From Bacteroidota bacterium (lineage in GTDB: Bacteria > Bacteroidota > Bacteroidia > Bacteroidales > JAADJA01), in NCBI GenBank assembly GCA_020444515.1, contig JAHLKX010000003.1, positions 248,001-312,000 of the forward strand: a DNA stretch of 64,000 bases. The letters are read 5' to 3'. Every line of letters starts with the position of its first letter. Position 1 is the first letter of the stretch. A program made the position numbers and the translations under genes. Below, in pieces: positions 20,001 through 28,026 of this stretch. The notes beneath the pieces are model-generated. The model was given only the letters and a program-made list of their open reading frames with translations, was not told where the DNA came from and ran no database searches.

Positions 20001-20222
20001 GGTGAAAGGGGCACTGGGTGAGTCAGCATAAATCGGTTCATTAGCATTAAAACCACTACCGGTTACAGTAAATGAGTGCACACCGTCTGGTGATTCTTCA
20101 CCAGTAAGTATAACGCCAATGTTGAGAGTTCCTCCCGGGATTACCAGGGTCTGAGATTGCAATTGGTTGATTCCTGCAAAGAGGGCAAATAACAGAAATG
20201 AGGTTAATAAATACTTTTTCAT
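17043..20222 (-). CDS. Large fibronectin type III T9SS-secreted protein
   Basis: Starting at the ATG of MKKYLLTSFLLFALFAG gives 1059 residues and a good signal peptide; an upstream in-frame start would add 13 residues before it. The N-terminal region has choice-of-anchor/Ig-like strands (TTTFTVRFEPTSYGVKTATI). Three fibronectin type III repeats follow (TANAATQIDNNSFYANWTVGG style, each ending YYYRVRAIN). A parallel-strand region (TWTGATSTVWNDAGNWDNG) and a T9SS sorting domain (PVEIYSYDN ... TGYYVVKVLTSEN ... KVFLK) close the protein. Probably a surface adhesin or secreted enzyme scaffold; no catalytic motif was seen. Confidence 0.88.
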   Translation of the reverse strand: MKKYLLTSFLLFALFAGINQLQSQTLVIPGGTLNIGVILTGEESPDGVHSFTVTGSGFNANEPIYADSPSAPFTLSLTGGSGTYLSSVIFSADGSGNVNQTIYVKYAPVIGGPVTIQVQVYEFQTFTFYYKSVTGIGKAPEMLLEGRETGADPWEEVLDGSTTPTLSNGTDFGSALFNIESVDRTFQITNNLPLGGLNGNLVLTEYDIAKYVEITGTHADQFSVTAEPGTPITTPFGTTTFTVRFEPTSYGVKTATISIANNDPDEDPYNFTIKGKGIVEAPGAPTANAATQIDNNSFYANWTVGGGGITDGYLLDVATDNLFIDFVPGFEAKYVGNVTTRIVTGLDASTMYYYRVRAINIGDTSDYSNIISLTTAPQVPTALAPSNVDIDAFYANWSFVTGATSYRLDVNTSPDFAGTAIYSDYTVTNTYLYITGLTSATTYYYRVRSFNGNASENSAIIAVVTRPGTPVATPATNIDFDGFTANWNPPTGGTPDFYKLDVSTTNLFTTYVLGYENLTVNGTSKVVTGLSENTTYYYRVRAVNVSGVSNNSNIIMVTTYTSNLTSTWTGATSTVWNDAGNWDNGIPSSMTDVTIPNVTNQPVVGLSSVCNDITMDPLTQLTVNNGVILTINGDLMLLASASGEASIVEYGGVNVLGNTSVEQYIEGSRWNFVSYPLDMPNTSVYEGLFLRYWVEATSDWQYIIDPDSALTVGQGYSTYTTTAAGDVTITYDAGDLNTGAINLPVEYSGSSDGWNVVGNPYPSAVDWDDASWVKTNIDAAIYVWDGTQYLVWNGLFGDLTDGVIPAYQSFYTKASAASPVLQVNNASRVHGPSPYKSSEVSNLIDVRVVGNGYDDITYINFNEGATAVYDSQFDAIKMFGIEEAPQLYSITENEILSINTLPEYYPGMVIPLGLKVGADAEYSIKVSNLSSFEFPVNVFIEDLLTGEMVNISSEEFYTFNASTEDNAERFLLHFMAVTDVNETSLSPVEIYSYDNSVYVKNIETENATISVVNIAGQIVYSGDLENTPLNRIDLNLETGYYVVKVLTSENLSTEKVFLK

Positions 20223-20510
20223 GGTATAAAACTTTAATTCATAATTGATTTTTTTAGACAATAGACTACCTTATAATTAAACTTATATTGTATCCAATTT
20301 TTTATAAAAAGTTACAGAATTTTGCAACTTTCTCTGTAACCTAATAGCAGCAATATGCCTGTAATTTTAAAACTATCGTAAATTTAAGATTTTGCGTTAT
20401 TATAATCATTAAATCCGGTACAAATATACTCAACAAATAAACAGATTTGACTGAGAGGTGTTCATTACTTATAAAACAATTTTGAACAGGGATATCTTAA
20501 TAAAAAAATT
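20223..20510. other. AT-rich intergenic region between divergent genes
   Basis: This 288-nt spacer has no coding frame. On the minus strand 20421-20428 reads TATATTTG, matching the -7 consensus, but it is 199 nt before the T9SS start, so any message would have a long leader. Nothing else was recognised. Confidence 0.4.
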
Positions 20511-21407
20511 GTGCATCAGGTAAATCATAAAATACAGGGGCGAAAGCTCGGCATTGCCATTATTTTAAACATCCTGATCACCCTCAGTCAGGTTATTGGA
20601 GGACTGATTTCAGGCAGCATAGCTCTGCTGAGTGACGCGCTCCACAATTTCAGTGATGTCATGGCACTGGTACTATCCTACCTGGCTGGAAAATTATCCC
20701 TCAAAAAAAATACCCCCGGCAAAACGTTTGGATTCAAACGTGCTGGGTTGATGGCAGCCTTTATCAATGCGTCTACCCTGATTGTCATTGCTGTTTATTT
20801 GATCTTTGAAGCCTTACAGCGTTTCCGTGAACCGCAGGAAATAGAATCCTCCTGGGTTATCTGGCTTGCCGCGCTGAGTATTATCCTAAACGGAATCAGT
20901 GCTTGGATCCTTCATTCTGATTCAAAACATAGCATGAATATCAAGTCTGCTTATATCCACCTGCTAACAGATCTGTTCACATCAGTGGCAGTTTTGGTTG
21001 GAGGTATCCTGATCAGTTTTTACAAGTTATATTGGATCGATGGGTTATTAACCCTGCTGATTGCAGGATATATCATCTTCAGCATATGGCAAACATTGAT
21101 CGACAGCCTGAAGATGCTGATGCTGTTTACACCCTCCGGAATTGAGTTGGATGAAATCAGAAGCAGGATCAGTAAATTTAAAGAAGTCGCCAATATCCAT
21201 CATGTTCATGCCTGGCATTTGAATGACAATCAAATTCATTTCGAAGCTCACATTGATTTTAATGTTGACATTCCACTGAGCCGGATTGACGAATTACTGG
21301 GTCAAATTCGTGAAATTCTTAGCCGCGAATACAATGTTCATCATGTAACCCTTCAGCCCGAATTTGACCGCTGTGATAAAAAGGACCTGGTATCAGAAGA
21401 TCACTAA
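20511..21407 (+). CDS. Cation diffusion facilitator family transporter (probable Zn2+ efflux)
   Basis: This 298-residue protein (GTG start) has six transmembrane helices. The metal site is visible as SDALHNFSDV in TM2 and HLLTDLFTSVAVLVGG in TM5, i.e. the HxxxD pair in both helices typical of zinc/cadmium exporters. A cytoplasmic ferredoxin-like C-terminal domain follows (NIHHVHAWHLND, HFEAHIDF). It should export Zn2+ or similar divalent ions by proton antiport. The gene ends 12 nt from the convergent argS. Confidence 0.92.
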   Translation: MHQVNHKIQGRKLGIAIILNILITLSQVIGGLISGSIALLSDALHNFSDVMALVLSYLAGKLSLKKNTPGKTFGFKRAGLMAAFINASTLIVIAVYLIFEALQRFREPQEIESSWVIWLAALSIILNGISAWILHSDSKHSMNIKSAYIHLLTDLFTSVAVLVGGILISFYKLYWIDGLLTLLIAGYIIFSIWQTLIDSLKMLMLFTPSGIELDEIRSRISKFKEVANIHHVHAWHLNDNQIHFEAHIDFNVDIPLSRIDELLGQIREILSREYNVHHVTLQPEFDRCDKKDLVSEDH

Positions 21408-21419
21408 TCTATTTCAGAA

Positions 21420-23210
21420 TTACATCTTTTCCGGAACCCTGATTCCCAGCAAATCCATGGCAGTCTCGATCACCGTGCCGGTGAAATAACTCAGGGCCAT
21501 CCTGAATCGGCTTGTTTCTTCATCAACCCTTTTCAGGATTGGTGTATCCTGGTAATAATGGTTAAAGGATTTGACCAACTCAAAAACATAATTGGCAACC
21601 TGCGCAGGGCTATAGTATTGACCGGCCAGTTTAATCACTGCCGGGAATTCATACAAAATCCGGATCAATTCTTTTTCGATGGGCAGCATCTGGATTTTAG
21701 AATAATCAACCTGATCAATAATCTCATCAGGGCTTGTATCCGCTTTCCTGAACATACTGCGTATCCGGGCATACGTATATTGGATGAATGGCCCGGTGTT
21801 CCCATTAAAATCGATGGACTCTTCAGGATTGAACAACATGTTCTTTTTGGGATCCACTTTTAACATAAAATATTTCAGAGCACCCAGGCTAAGTGTGTCA
21901 TAAAGATCCTTCCTTTCCGATTCAGTAAACTCATCGGTTTTCCCAAGTTCTTCCGTTGTTTTACGAGCCGTTTCAAACATTTCATCCATCAGATCATCGG
22001 CATCCACTACAGTCCCTTCGCGTGACTTCATTCGGCCATGTGGCAATTCTACCATGCCATATGAAAGATGGTAAATACTATCGTACCAGGATTTATCCAG
22101 CTTTTTCAATACTTTTTTTAATACCTCGAAATGATAGATTTGCTCGTTTCCTACCACATAAATTAATTTGCCCGGCAGGTATTGCTCATACCTCCTTTGT
22201 GCGGTACCCAGGTCCTGGGTGATATAAAGGGACGTGCCATCACTGCGCAACAGCAGTTTTTCATCCAGACCTTCGTCAGTCAGGTCAACCCAAACAGATC
22301 CATCAGAATGTTGATAAAAAGCACCCTTCTGCAATCCATTCATCACAATTTCTTTTCCCTCCAGGTATATTTTCGACTCATAATTGATCAAATCGAAATC
22401 AACCCCCAATCGCGCATAGGTAGCATCAAAGCCATTATACGCCCATTGATTCATTTTCCGCCATATGGCCAACACCTCCTCATCGGCGTTCTCCCAGTTG
22501 CGCAGCATTTTTTTCGCTTCCTTCATCAAAGGGGCCTGTGAGAAAGCATCGTCTTCGGTATAACCCCGATGAACCAGCTGCGCTATTTCTTCTTTGTGCT
22601 TTTTATCAAACAAAACATAATATTTTCCAACAAAATGATCGCCCTTCATACCTGCCGATTCAGGTGTTTCACCTTTACCCCATTTCACCCATGCAAGCAT
22701 GGATTTGCAGATATGGATCCCACGATCGTTTACCAGGTTTACCTTGAACACCTCATGTCCATTGGCTTTTAAAATCTTAGCCAGGGAATATCCCAACAGA
22801 TTGTTGCGAATGTGTCCGAGGTGGAGGGGTTTATTCGTATTCGGAGATGAATATTCAATAACAACTGGTCGGTCTTCGACAGGTTCTGAAAAACCATATT
22901 TATCTTCCCGTATCGTTTTTTTAAAGAAATCCAGCCAAAATTCATCTTTCAGACGCAGGTTCAAGAATCCTTTGATAATATCAAAAGATTCAATCACCTG
23001 CATTGTTTCAAGCAACACATTGCCCAGTTCTTCAGCTGTTTCCTGAGGTGATTTTCGGGATATTCTCAACAACGGAAAAACGACAATCGTATAATCTCCC
23101 TCATACTCCCGGTTGGTTTTCTCGACCTGAACCATCCGTTCATCCGGTTTTTGTCCATACAATTGTTCAACAACCTCCATGGTTTTGCCTGCAATCAATC
23201 GATCGATCAT
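21420..23210 (-). CDS. argS: Arginyl-tRNA synthetase
   Basis: This 596-residue class I synthetase charges tRNA-Arg. The HIGH-type motif is SSPNTNKPLHLGHIRNN (about residues 118-134). The KMSKS region is represented by GRMKSREGTVVDADDLMDE. The N-terminal Arg-tRNA-synthetase additional domain (MIDRLIAGKTMEVVEQLYG ...) and the C-terminal DALR anticodon-binding domain (YEFPAVIKLAGQYYSPAQVA ...) are both present, so the gene is complete. Confidence 0.97.
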   Translation of the reverse strand: MIDRLIAGKTMEVVEQLYGQKPDERMVQVEKTNREYEGDYTIVVFPLLRISRKSPQETAEELGNVLLETMQVIESFDIIKGFLNLRLKDEFWLDFFKKTIREDKYGFSEPVEDRPVVIEYSSPNTNKPLHLGHIRNNLLGYSLAKILKANGHEVFKVNLVNDRGIHICKSMLAWVKWGKGETPESAGMKGDHFVGKYYVLFDKKHKEEIAQLVHRGYTEDDAFSQAPLMKEAKKMLRNWENADEEVLAIWRKMNQWAYNGFDATYARLGVDFDLINYESKIYLEGKEIVMNGLQKGAFYQHSDGSVWVDLTDEGLDEKLLLRSDGTSLYITQDLGTAQRRYEQYLPGKLIYVVGNEQIYHFEVLKKVLKKLDKSWYDSIYHLSYGMVELPHGRMKSREGTVVDADDLMDEMFETARKTTEELGKTDEFTESERKDLYDTLSLGALKYFMLKVDPKKNMLFNPEESIDFNGNTGPFIQYTYARIRSMFRKADTSPDEIIDQVDYSKIQMLPIEKELIRILYEFPAVIKLAGQYYSPAQVANYVFELVKSFNHYYQDTPILKRVDEETSRFRMALSYFTGTVIETAMDLLGIRVPEKM

Positions 23211-23340
23211 GATTATAATTTTAGGGCAAAATTAAATGAAAATAGCTTTGCAATGGATTTGATTAACCTGATCATGCAAATTATACTAAATTAATTCATG
23301 GCTAACTTGATTTAAATGTTTACTTTGTCATAAAAAAATT

Positions 23341-23348
23341 TATCTTTG
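23341..23348 (+). promoter_or_regulatory. Candidate -7 promoter element (TATCTTTG)
   Basis: This is an exact match to TAnnTTTG 22 nt before the ATG at 23370. A TTG sits upstream at 23325-23327, but the 13-nt spacing is shorter than the usual 19 or so. Its position argues against a non-ATG start at 23346. Confidence 0.5.
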
Positions 23349-23369
23349 CGGCCAAATTTAAAAACGACC

Positions 23370-24062
23370 ATGGCAAAAAAGAAAGATACCACGGAAGGAC
23401 GGATTGAAGCAGTAGAATCGGCATTAAGCAAAACCGAACAGTTTATCGAAAGCAATCAGAAAATCATTACCTATGTAATTGGTGGACTCATTGTGATCGT
23501 ATTGCTATATTTCGGATACCGAAAATTTGTTCATCTTCCAAAGGAAAAGGCAGCCCAGGAAGCGATGTACAAGGCAGAAAATTATTTCGAAAGTGACTCC
23601 CTGGACCTGGCCCTCATGGGTGATGGTGAGAGTTATGGATTTCTTGATATCATAGAAGATTACGGTTCAACCGATGCCGGAAATCTCGCCCGATACTATG
23701 CCGGCATTTGTTATCTTGAAAAAGGTGAATTTGAAACAGCCATCGACTATTTAAAAGATTTCAGTAGTTCGGATATGATCGTTTCTGGGATGGCACTCGG
23801 CGCCATTGGGGATGCTTATATGGAACTTGGAGAGATTGATAAAGCAACGTCCTATTACATCAGAGCAGCCGAAAATAACGAGAATGAAATGGTTACCCCT
23901 ACATTCCTGATGAAAGCCGGATGGGCATATGAGATTAATAAAGAATACAAGGATGCCCTGAACGTTTATGAGAAGATCAAGCAGGATTATCCCAGGTCAA
24001 GGGAAGCAAGAGAGATTGATAAATATATTGCACGTGCCAAAGCAGAACTTGGCGACATTTAA
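23370..24062 (+). CDS. Membrane-anchored tetratricopeptide repeat protein
   Basis: The ATG at 23370 (MAKKKDTTEGRIEAVE) gives 230 residues; it lies just after a -7 promoter element. A single transmembrane helix (about residues 32-54, IITYVIGGLIVIVLLYFGY) follows a charged cytoplasmic stretch. The rest is TPR-like (YYAGICYLEKGEFETAIDYL, AIGDAYMELGEIDKATSYY, WAYEINKEYKDALNVYEKI), exposed to the periplasm. It resembles YfgM/BamD-type TPR proteins that chaperone envelope proteins; the exact role is unknown. Confidence 0.85.
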   Translation: MAKKKDTTEGRIEAVESALSKTEQFIESNQKIITYVIGGLIVIVLLYFGYRKFVHLPKEKAAQEAMYKAENYFESDSLDLALMGDGESYGFLDIIEDYGSTDAGNLARYYAGICYLEKGEFETAIDYLKDFSSSDMIVSGMALGAIGDAYMELGEIDKATSYYIRAAENNENEMVTPTFLMKAGWAYEINKEYKDALNVYEKIKQDYPRSREAREIDKYIARAKAELGDI

Positions 24063-24079
24063 TATTATTTGATGTAAAG

Positions 24080-24113
24080 TTTAAACCTGTTCGAACCGGA
24101 CAGGTTTTTTTGT
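24080..24113 (+). terminator. Intrinsic terminator after the TPR gene
   Basis: The stem AAACCTGT/ACAGGTTT (24083-24090 with 24100-24107) is followed by a T-run to 24111. It lies between the TPR gene and fmt. Confidence 0.8.
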
Positions 24114-24122
24114 CTAAAACCC

Positions 24123-25091
24123 ATGACAGGAAAACCGAAAATAGTATTTATGGGAACAGCCGGTTTCGCTGTTCCAACGCTGGAAATCCTGGTCCAGGAA
24201 GGTTATGTGATTCAAGGGGTCATAACCGCCCCGGATAAACCAGCGGGAAGGGGACGCAAGATCAGTCAATCACCGGTGAAAATTGCCGCTCTCAGGCATG
24301 GTCTAACCGTTTTACAACCTGTAAATCTCAAAGATCCTGAATTTCTGGCAGGATTAAAAAATTTGCAGCCCGATCTGCAGGTCGTGGTTGCCTTCAGGAT
24401 GTTACCTGAGTCGGTCTGGGCTTTGCCTCCCCTGGGCACCATTAACCTGCATGCTTCATTATTGCCACAATACCGGGGAGCAGCACCCATCAATCATGTT
24501 ATCATGAATGGCGAGCACCGCACCGGGGTCACGACCTTTATCATCGATAAAGAAATAGATACCGGACATATATTGTTGCGAGAATCAACATCCATAGGTC
24601 CGCATGAGACGGCTGGAGAGCTGCACGATCGCCTGATGACCATGGGAGCCCATTTGGTATTAAAAACCCTTAAAGAACTCCAAAAAGGCCATCTCAAGGC
24701 CACCCGACAAGAGGAATTGGAAGAAGAGAAAAGTCCCCTTAAAAAAGCCCCTAAAATTTTCAAAGAAGATTGTCAGATCAACTGGAAGGACAATGTGGAT
24801 AATGTCTATAATTTCATTCGGGGACTGAGTCCCGCACCATGTGCGCACACAATGTTGGAATTTACAGATGGAACCAAACATATGCTCAAGGTTTTCAAGG
24901 TGGAAAAGCATGCAAAAATGATAACCAGTGACAGCGGATCTTTTACCACCGACAATAAGACCTTTTTTCATATCCAGGCTACCGATGGCATGATCAGTTT
25001 GAAAGAAATACAATTACAGGGAAAGCGCAAAATGTCCATCGAGGACTTCCTGCGTGGTTTTGACACCACCCACATCAAGGCCCTCAATTAA
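24123..25091 (+). CDS. fmt: Methionyl-tRNA formyltransferase
   Basis: This 322-residue enzyme formylates initiator Met-tRNA using 10-formyl-tetrahydrofolate. The catalytic signature is NLHASLLPQYRGAAPINHV (about residues 107-125), with Asn/His and Asp in the expected context (DTGHILL). The C-terminal OB-like domain begins near FIRGLSPAPCAHT. N-terminal FMGTAGFAVPTLEIL is typical of the family. Complete length. Confidence 0.95.
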   Translation: MTGKPKIVFMGTAGFAVPTLEILVQEGYVIQGVITAPDKPAGRGRKISQSPVKIAALRHGLTVLQPVNLKDPEFLAGLKNLQPDLQVVVAFRMLPESVWALPPLGTINLHASLLPQYRGAAPINHVIMNGEHRTGVTTFIIDKEIDTGHILLRESTSIGPHETAGELHDRLMTMGAHLVLKTLKELQKGHLKATRQEELEEEKSPLKKAPKIFKEDCQINWKDNVDNVYNFIRGLSPAPCAHTMLEFTDGTKHMLKVFKVEKHAKMITSDSGSFTTDNKTFFHIQATDGMISLKEIQLQGKRKMSIEDFLRGFDTTHIKALN

Positions 25092-25227
25092 GCAAAAACA
25101 GGCCTTCTCAAAACATATAAACTACCTATATATCTTTAAAACCTACGTTATTAAAGGGATACAAGGCCGGAGTTATTAACAAAAACGCTGAATTATTAAC
25201 AAAATCAAGGGTTTTAGCGCTATGCCC

Positions 25228-25257
25228 TTGCTTTTCCCTAATAATAGCTTATATTTG
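25228..25257 (+). promoter_or_regulatory. Near-ideal Bacteroidota promoter for the HU gene
   Basis: A TTG (25228-25230), a 19-nt spacer and TATATTTG (25250-25257) match the TTG-N19-TAnnTTTG consensus exactly. The HU start codon is 29 nt further downstream. Strong fit to a highly expressed nucleoid-protein gene. Confidence 0.75.
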
Positions 25258-25286
25258 CACGGTATTAACCATTAAATTTTTTTAAC

Positions 25287-25559
25287 ATGAACAAAGCAGA
25301 ATTAATTGACGCAATTGCAGCTGACGCTAACTTGACGAAAGCTGACGCTAAAAGGGCTCTGGATGCTTTTATCAGCTCCACTTCAAAAGCTCTGAAAAAA
25401 GGTGATAGAGTAGCATTGGTTGGATTCGGATCATTTTCCGTAGCCAAACGTGCTGCCAGAACAGGTAGGAATCCGCAAACTGGTAAAGAAATCAAAATTG
25501 CTTCCAAAAAAGTAGTTAAATTCAAAGCTGGTAGCGAACTTTCAGGTTCTGTAAAATAA
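25287..25559 (+). CDS. HU-family DNA-binding protein
   Basis: This 90-residue nucleoid protein shows the full HU/IHF pattern: [20 protein letters not shown] at the N-terminus, the [18 protein letters not shown] arm signature, and [12 protein letters not shown] at the C-terminus. It bends and compacts DNA as a dimer. It has a strong consensus promoter and an intrinsic terminator, so it is a single-gene unit. Confidence 0.96.
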   Translation: MNKAELIDAIAADANLTKADAKRALDAFISSTSKALKKGDRVALVGFGSFSVAKRAARTGRNPQTGKEIKIASKKVVKFKAGSELSGSVK

Positions 25560-25574
25560 AGATTGCCTTAAAAA

Positions 25575-25612
25575 ACAAAAAAACCCTGGCAAGATTGTCA
25601 GGGTTTTTTATT
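25575..25612. terminator. Bidirectional terminator shared by HU and the glycosylase gene
   Basis: A stem of AAAACCCTG/CAGGGTTTT (with one mismatch near the loop) has an A-run on the left and a T-run on the right. The stop codon of the minus-strand glycosylase gene (25598-25600) lies inside the stem. Confidence 0.8.
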
Positions 25613-26206
25613 GTTTTCATATCGTTCGGGGTCTCGAAGTAAAAACCGGTAAGGCAGGATTGCATCTTCTCCGGCATAGTCTACACCAACCCTCGGACCC
25701 ATCAACACATCCCCCGAAGCAATTTTTATTCCGGCATCTTCAATCCAGATGCGCTCACCCAACAAATCCAGCCCATTATCCAATACCGTGATCCCCATGG
25801 CTTGTGTTACTTTACCAGGTCCATCTGTAAACCCTTTCTTTTTCATTCGCATACTCCTTCGTTGTTCCATAATCTCAATGCCTTCAACCGGATGAATACC
25901 ACGAAGCAGGACCGCATGAGGATGATTTTCCTGGTGGGTCACAAAATTAAACAGGTGATGTACGCCATAACAAAGATAAACATAAGCCACCCCACCTTTC
26001 CGATACATCACTTCCGTGCGATCGGTTCGCCTGTTCCCATATGCATGAGAAGCCCTGTCCTCAATCCCGGCATAAGCCTCTGTTTCGGTGATCATTCCGG
26101 CCGTCAGTACGCCATTTTTTTGGGCATATATCACTTTTCCCAACAGCTCTTTGGAAATGGCCAGCACATCAGTTCTTCTATAAAAGTCTGTTCCAAGCTT
26201 CGACAT
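25598..26206 (-). CDS. DNA-3-methyladenine glycosylase (AAG/MPG family)
   Basis: This 202-residue base-excision repair enzyme has the family landmarks ITETEAYAGIEDRASHAYGN (first part with the catalytic Glu region), VAYVYLCYGVHHLFNFVT and TDGPGKVTQAMGI. It removes alkylated purines from DNA. It is divergent from the C10 peptidase gene and shares a palindromic promoter region with it. Complete. Confidence 0.93.
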   Translation of the reverse strand: MSKLGTDFYRRTDVLAISKELLGKVIYAQKNGVLTAGMITETEAYAGIEDRASHAYGNRRTDRTEVMYRKGGVAYVYLCYGVHHLFNFVTHQENHPHAVLLRGIHPVEGIEIMEQRRSMRMKKKGFTDGPGKVTQAMGITVLDNGLDLLGERIWIEDAGIKIASGDVLMGPRVGVDYAGEDAILPYRFLLRDPERYENNKKP

Positions 26207-26223
26207 CAGTTTCAGGATTTACC

Positions 26224-26246
26224 TATTTTTGATACGTGCAAAAATA
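26224..26246. promoter_or_regulatory. Face-to-face -7 elements in a palindrome
   Basis: 26224-26231 reads TATTTTTG on the plus strand (toward the C10 peptidase, ATG 26253). 26239-26246 reads TATTTTTG on the minus strand (toward the glycosylase, ATG 26206). Both match TAnnTTTG exactly and are separated by 7 nt. The two polymerase sites would overlap. Confidence 0.5.
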
Positions 26247-26252
26247 CAATCT

Positions 26253-27899
26253 ATGATCCGACTTTTTTTACTTCTGAGCTTCCTTATTCTAAATTTTAGC
26301 ACATATGCCGACGATGAATGCACCATTGATAAAAAAATGGCACAACAAATTGCTGATAATTTTGCCCTTGAAAACTTTTCCAATTTTGTAACGGAGGAGT
26401 TTCACCATACTTTGTTATCAAAAAACGACACCCAGTATTTTCATCTTTTCCAGGGTCCCCATTCCTTTATCATGATCGCATGCGATAAACGCATGTATCC
26501 TGTTGTCGCCTGGTCGGAGGAGTCATCTTTTGATATTCAAAAAATCCCCCGTCCTGTCTCTGCATGGCTGGGTTCCTTTCAGACAAAAATGGATTTTTAC
26601 CGCGAAAATCAATCCACACCCTCCCAACCGATCGCGCTGGTATGGGAGCATTACAGCCAGGAAACACAGATTATCAAATCCACCAATGAAATCGCATCAC
26701 CCTTCCTGACCACAACCTGGAACCAGGGATGCTTTTATAATTCCGCGCTTCCTGAAGACACACTGGCACCATGCGGACATCTCTATACGGGCTGTGTGGC
26801 CACAGCCATGGCACAGGTAATGAAATATTACAACTATCCGAAAAACGGACTGGGGTCCTTTGGCTATCAGTCGAATTATGGCTGGCTGGAAGCCGACTTT
26901 GAAAATGCGGAATACGATTGGCTGACCATGCCAGTTAATTTGCTGGAAGAAAACGATGCAATAGCCGAACTGATGGCGCATGCTGCCATCTCCGTGAGCT
27001 CTCAGTTTTTTTCAAACGGTACAGGCGCTTTTGATTTTGACGCCAGGGATGCGCTGGTCGACTATTTCGATTATGATGAGCAAATGCAATTCCTCTGGAA
27101 AAATAGTTACCAGGGTGATTGGATACAGCTTCTAAAGGCAGAGCTGGATGCCCAACGACCTGTAATCTATGGGGGTGTGGATCAATCCAACCTGGCCGGC
27201 CATACTTTTATTTTTGATGGCTACCAGGGTGATTTCTTCCATGTGAACTGGGGTTGGGGAGGCCAGTATAATGGTTATTATTATCTCGACACCCTCAACC
27301 CTGCAGGCTACCACTATAATTACCAACATGATGCGATCATTGGCATCAAACCTGATATTTCGGGGATTATAGAATTGTATGGTCCCGAAAATCTATCAGC
27401 AGAAATCAATAACCATCAAGTGCTCCTGACATGGGAGGAACCCATATCACAAAGTTCACTTGAATTGCTTGGATATACCATATTCAGAAACGATAGCCTG
27501 ATCACACCCACCATCATAACTTCGACAGATTTTTTGGATGAGGACGTTCCCAAAGGGAATCACACCTATTCCGTTGCAGCCGTATTCATTGGCAACGGGA
27601 TCGGCGTAAAAACCTCCACGGAGGTCTATATCAGTGGAATTCAATCCAACAGATCAAAGGAATTCAGCCTGTATCCCAATCCCACCGGAGGTAATCTGTA
27701 TATTTCGTTCAAAACACCCACCCGGATCGCAGAAATCTCCATCATCGATATGTATGGGAAAATTATATCAAGCTTAAATCCTCAAACGGCATGGTTAACA
27801 ACAAAGAAGATTTCCACTGAAAACTTCATTCCGGGTATCTATTTTATTTCAATTTCCACGGGAGAAAACAGGATCATAGAGCCCATCATCAAAAAATAA
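26253..27899 (+). CDS. C10-family (streptopain-like) cysteine peptidase, T9SS-secreted
   Basis: The ATG at 26253 gives a 548-residue protein with signal peptide MIRLFLLLSFLILNFSTYA; an upstream frame start overlaps the promoter element. The propeptide is followed by the catalytic Cys in LYTGCVATAMAQVMKYYNYP and the catalytic His in FFHVNWGWGGQYNGYYYLD, both standard C10 signatures. A fibronectin-like domain (ENLSAEINNHQVLLTWEEP) and a T9SS sorting domain (FSLYPNPTGGNLYISF ... PGIYFISISTGEN) follow. It is probably an extracellular broad-specificity protease, like interpain or periodontain. Confidence 0.92.
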   Translation: MIRLFLLLSFLILNFSTYADDECTIDKKMAQQIADNFALENFSNFVTEEFHHTLLSKNDTQYFHLFQGPHSFIMIACDKRMYPVVAWSEESSFDIQKIPRPVSAWLGSFQTKMDFYRENQSTPSQPIALVWEHYSQETQIIKSTNEIASPFLTTTWNQGCFYNSALPEDTLAPCGHLYTGCVATAMAQVMKYYNYPKNGLGSFGYQSNYGWLEADFENAEYDWLTMPVNLLEENDAIAELMAHAAISVSSQFFSNGTGAFDFDARDALVDYFDYDEQMQFLWKNSYQGDWIQLLKAELDAQRPVIYGGVDQSNLAGHTFIFDGYQGDFFHVNWGWGGQYNGYYYLDTLNPAGYHYNYQHDAIIGIKPDISGIIELYGPENLSAEINNHQVLLTWEEPISQSSLELLGYTIFRNDSLITPTIITSTDFLDEDVPKGNHTYSVAAVFIGNGIGVKTSTEVYISGIQSNRSKEFSLYPNPTGGNLYISFKTPTRIAEISIIDMYGKIISSLNPQTAWLTTKKISTENFIPGIYFISISTGENRIIEPIIKK

Positions 27900-27965
27900 C
27901 AAAAAATATTTCTATCCTGAGAGGTTTTTAAAACACGGAAACTCATCCGGTTGAATCTTCTTTTC

Positions 27966-27973
27966 TATCTTTG
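27966..27973 (+). promoter_or_regulatory. Candidate -7 element for lysS (TATCTTTG)
   Basis: Exact TAnnTTTG match 54 nt before the lysS start. A TTG at 27951-27953 is closer than the usual spacing. Confidence 0.45.
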
Positions 27974-28026
27974 CACCCGAATTTGACAGCGCATCATTCA
28001 TATATATTTATAACTGAGTTAATAAC

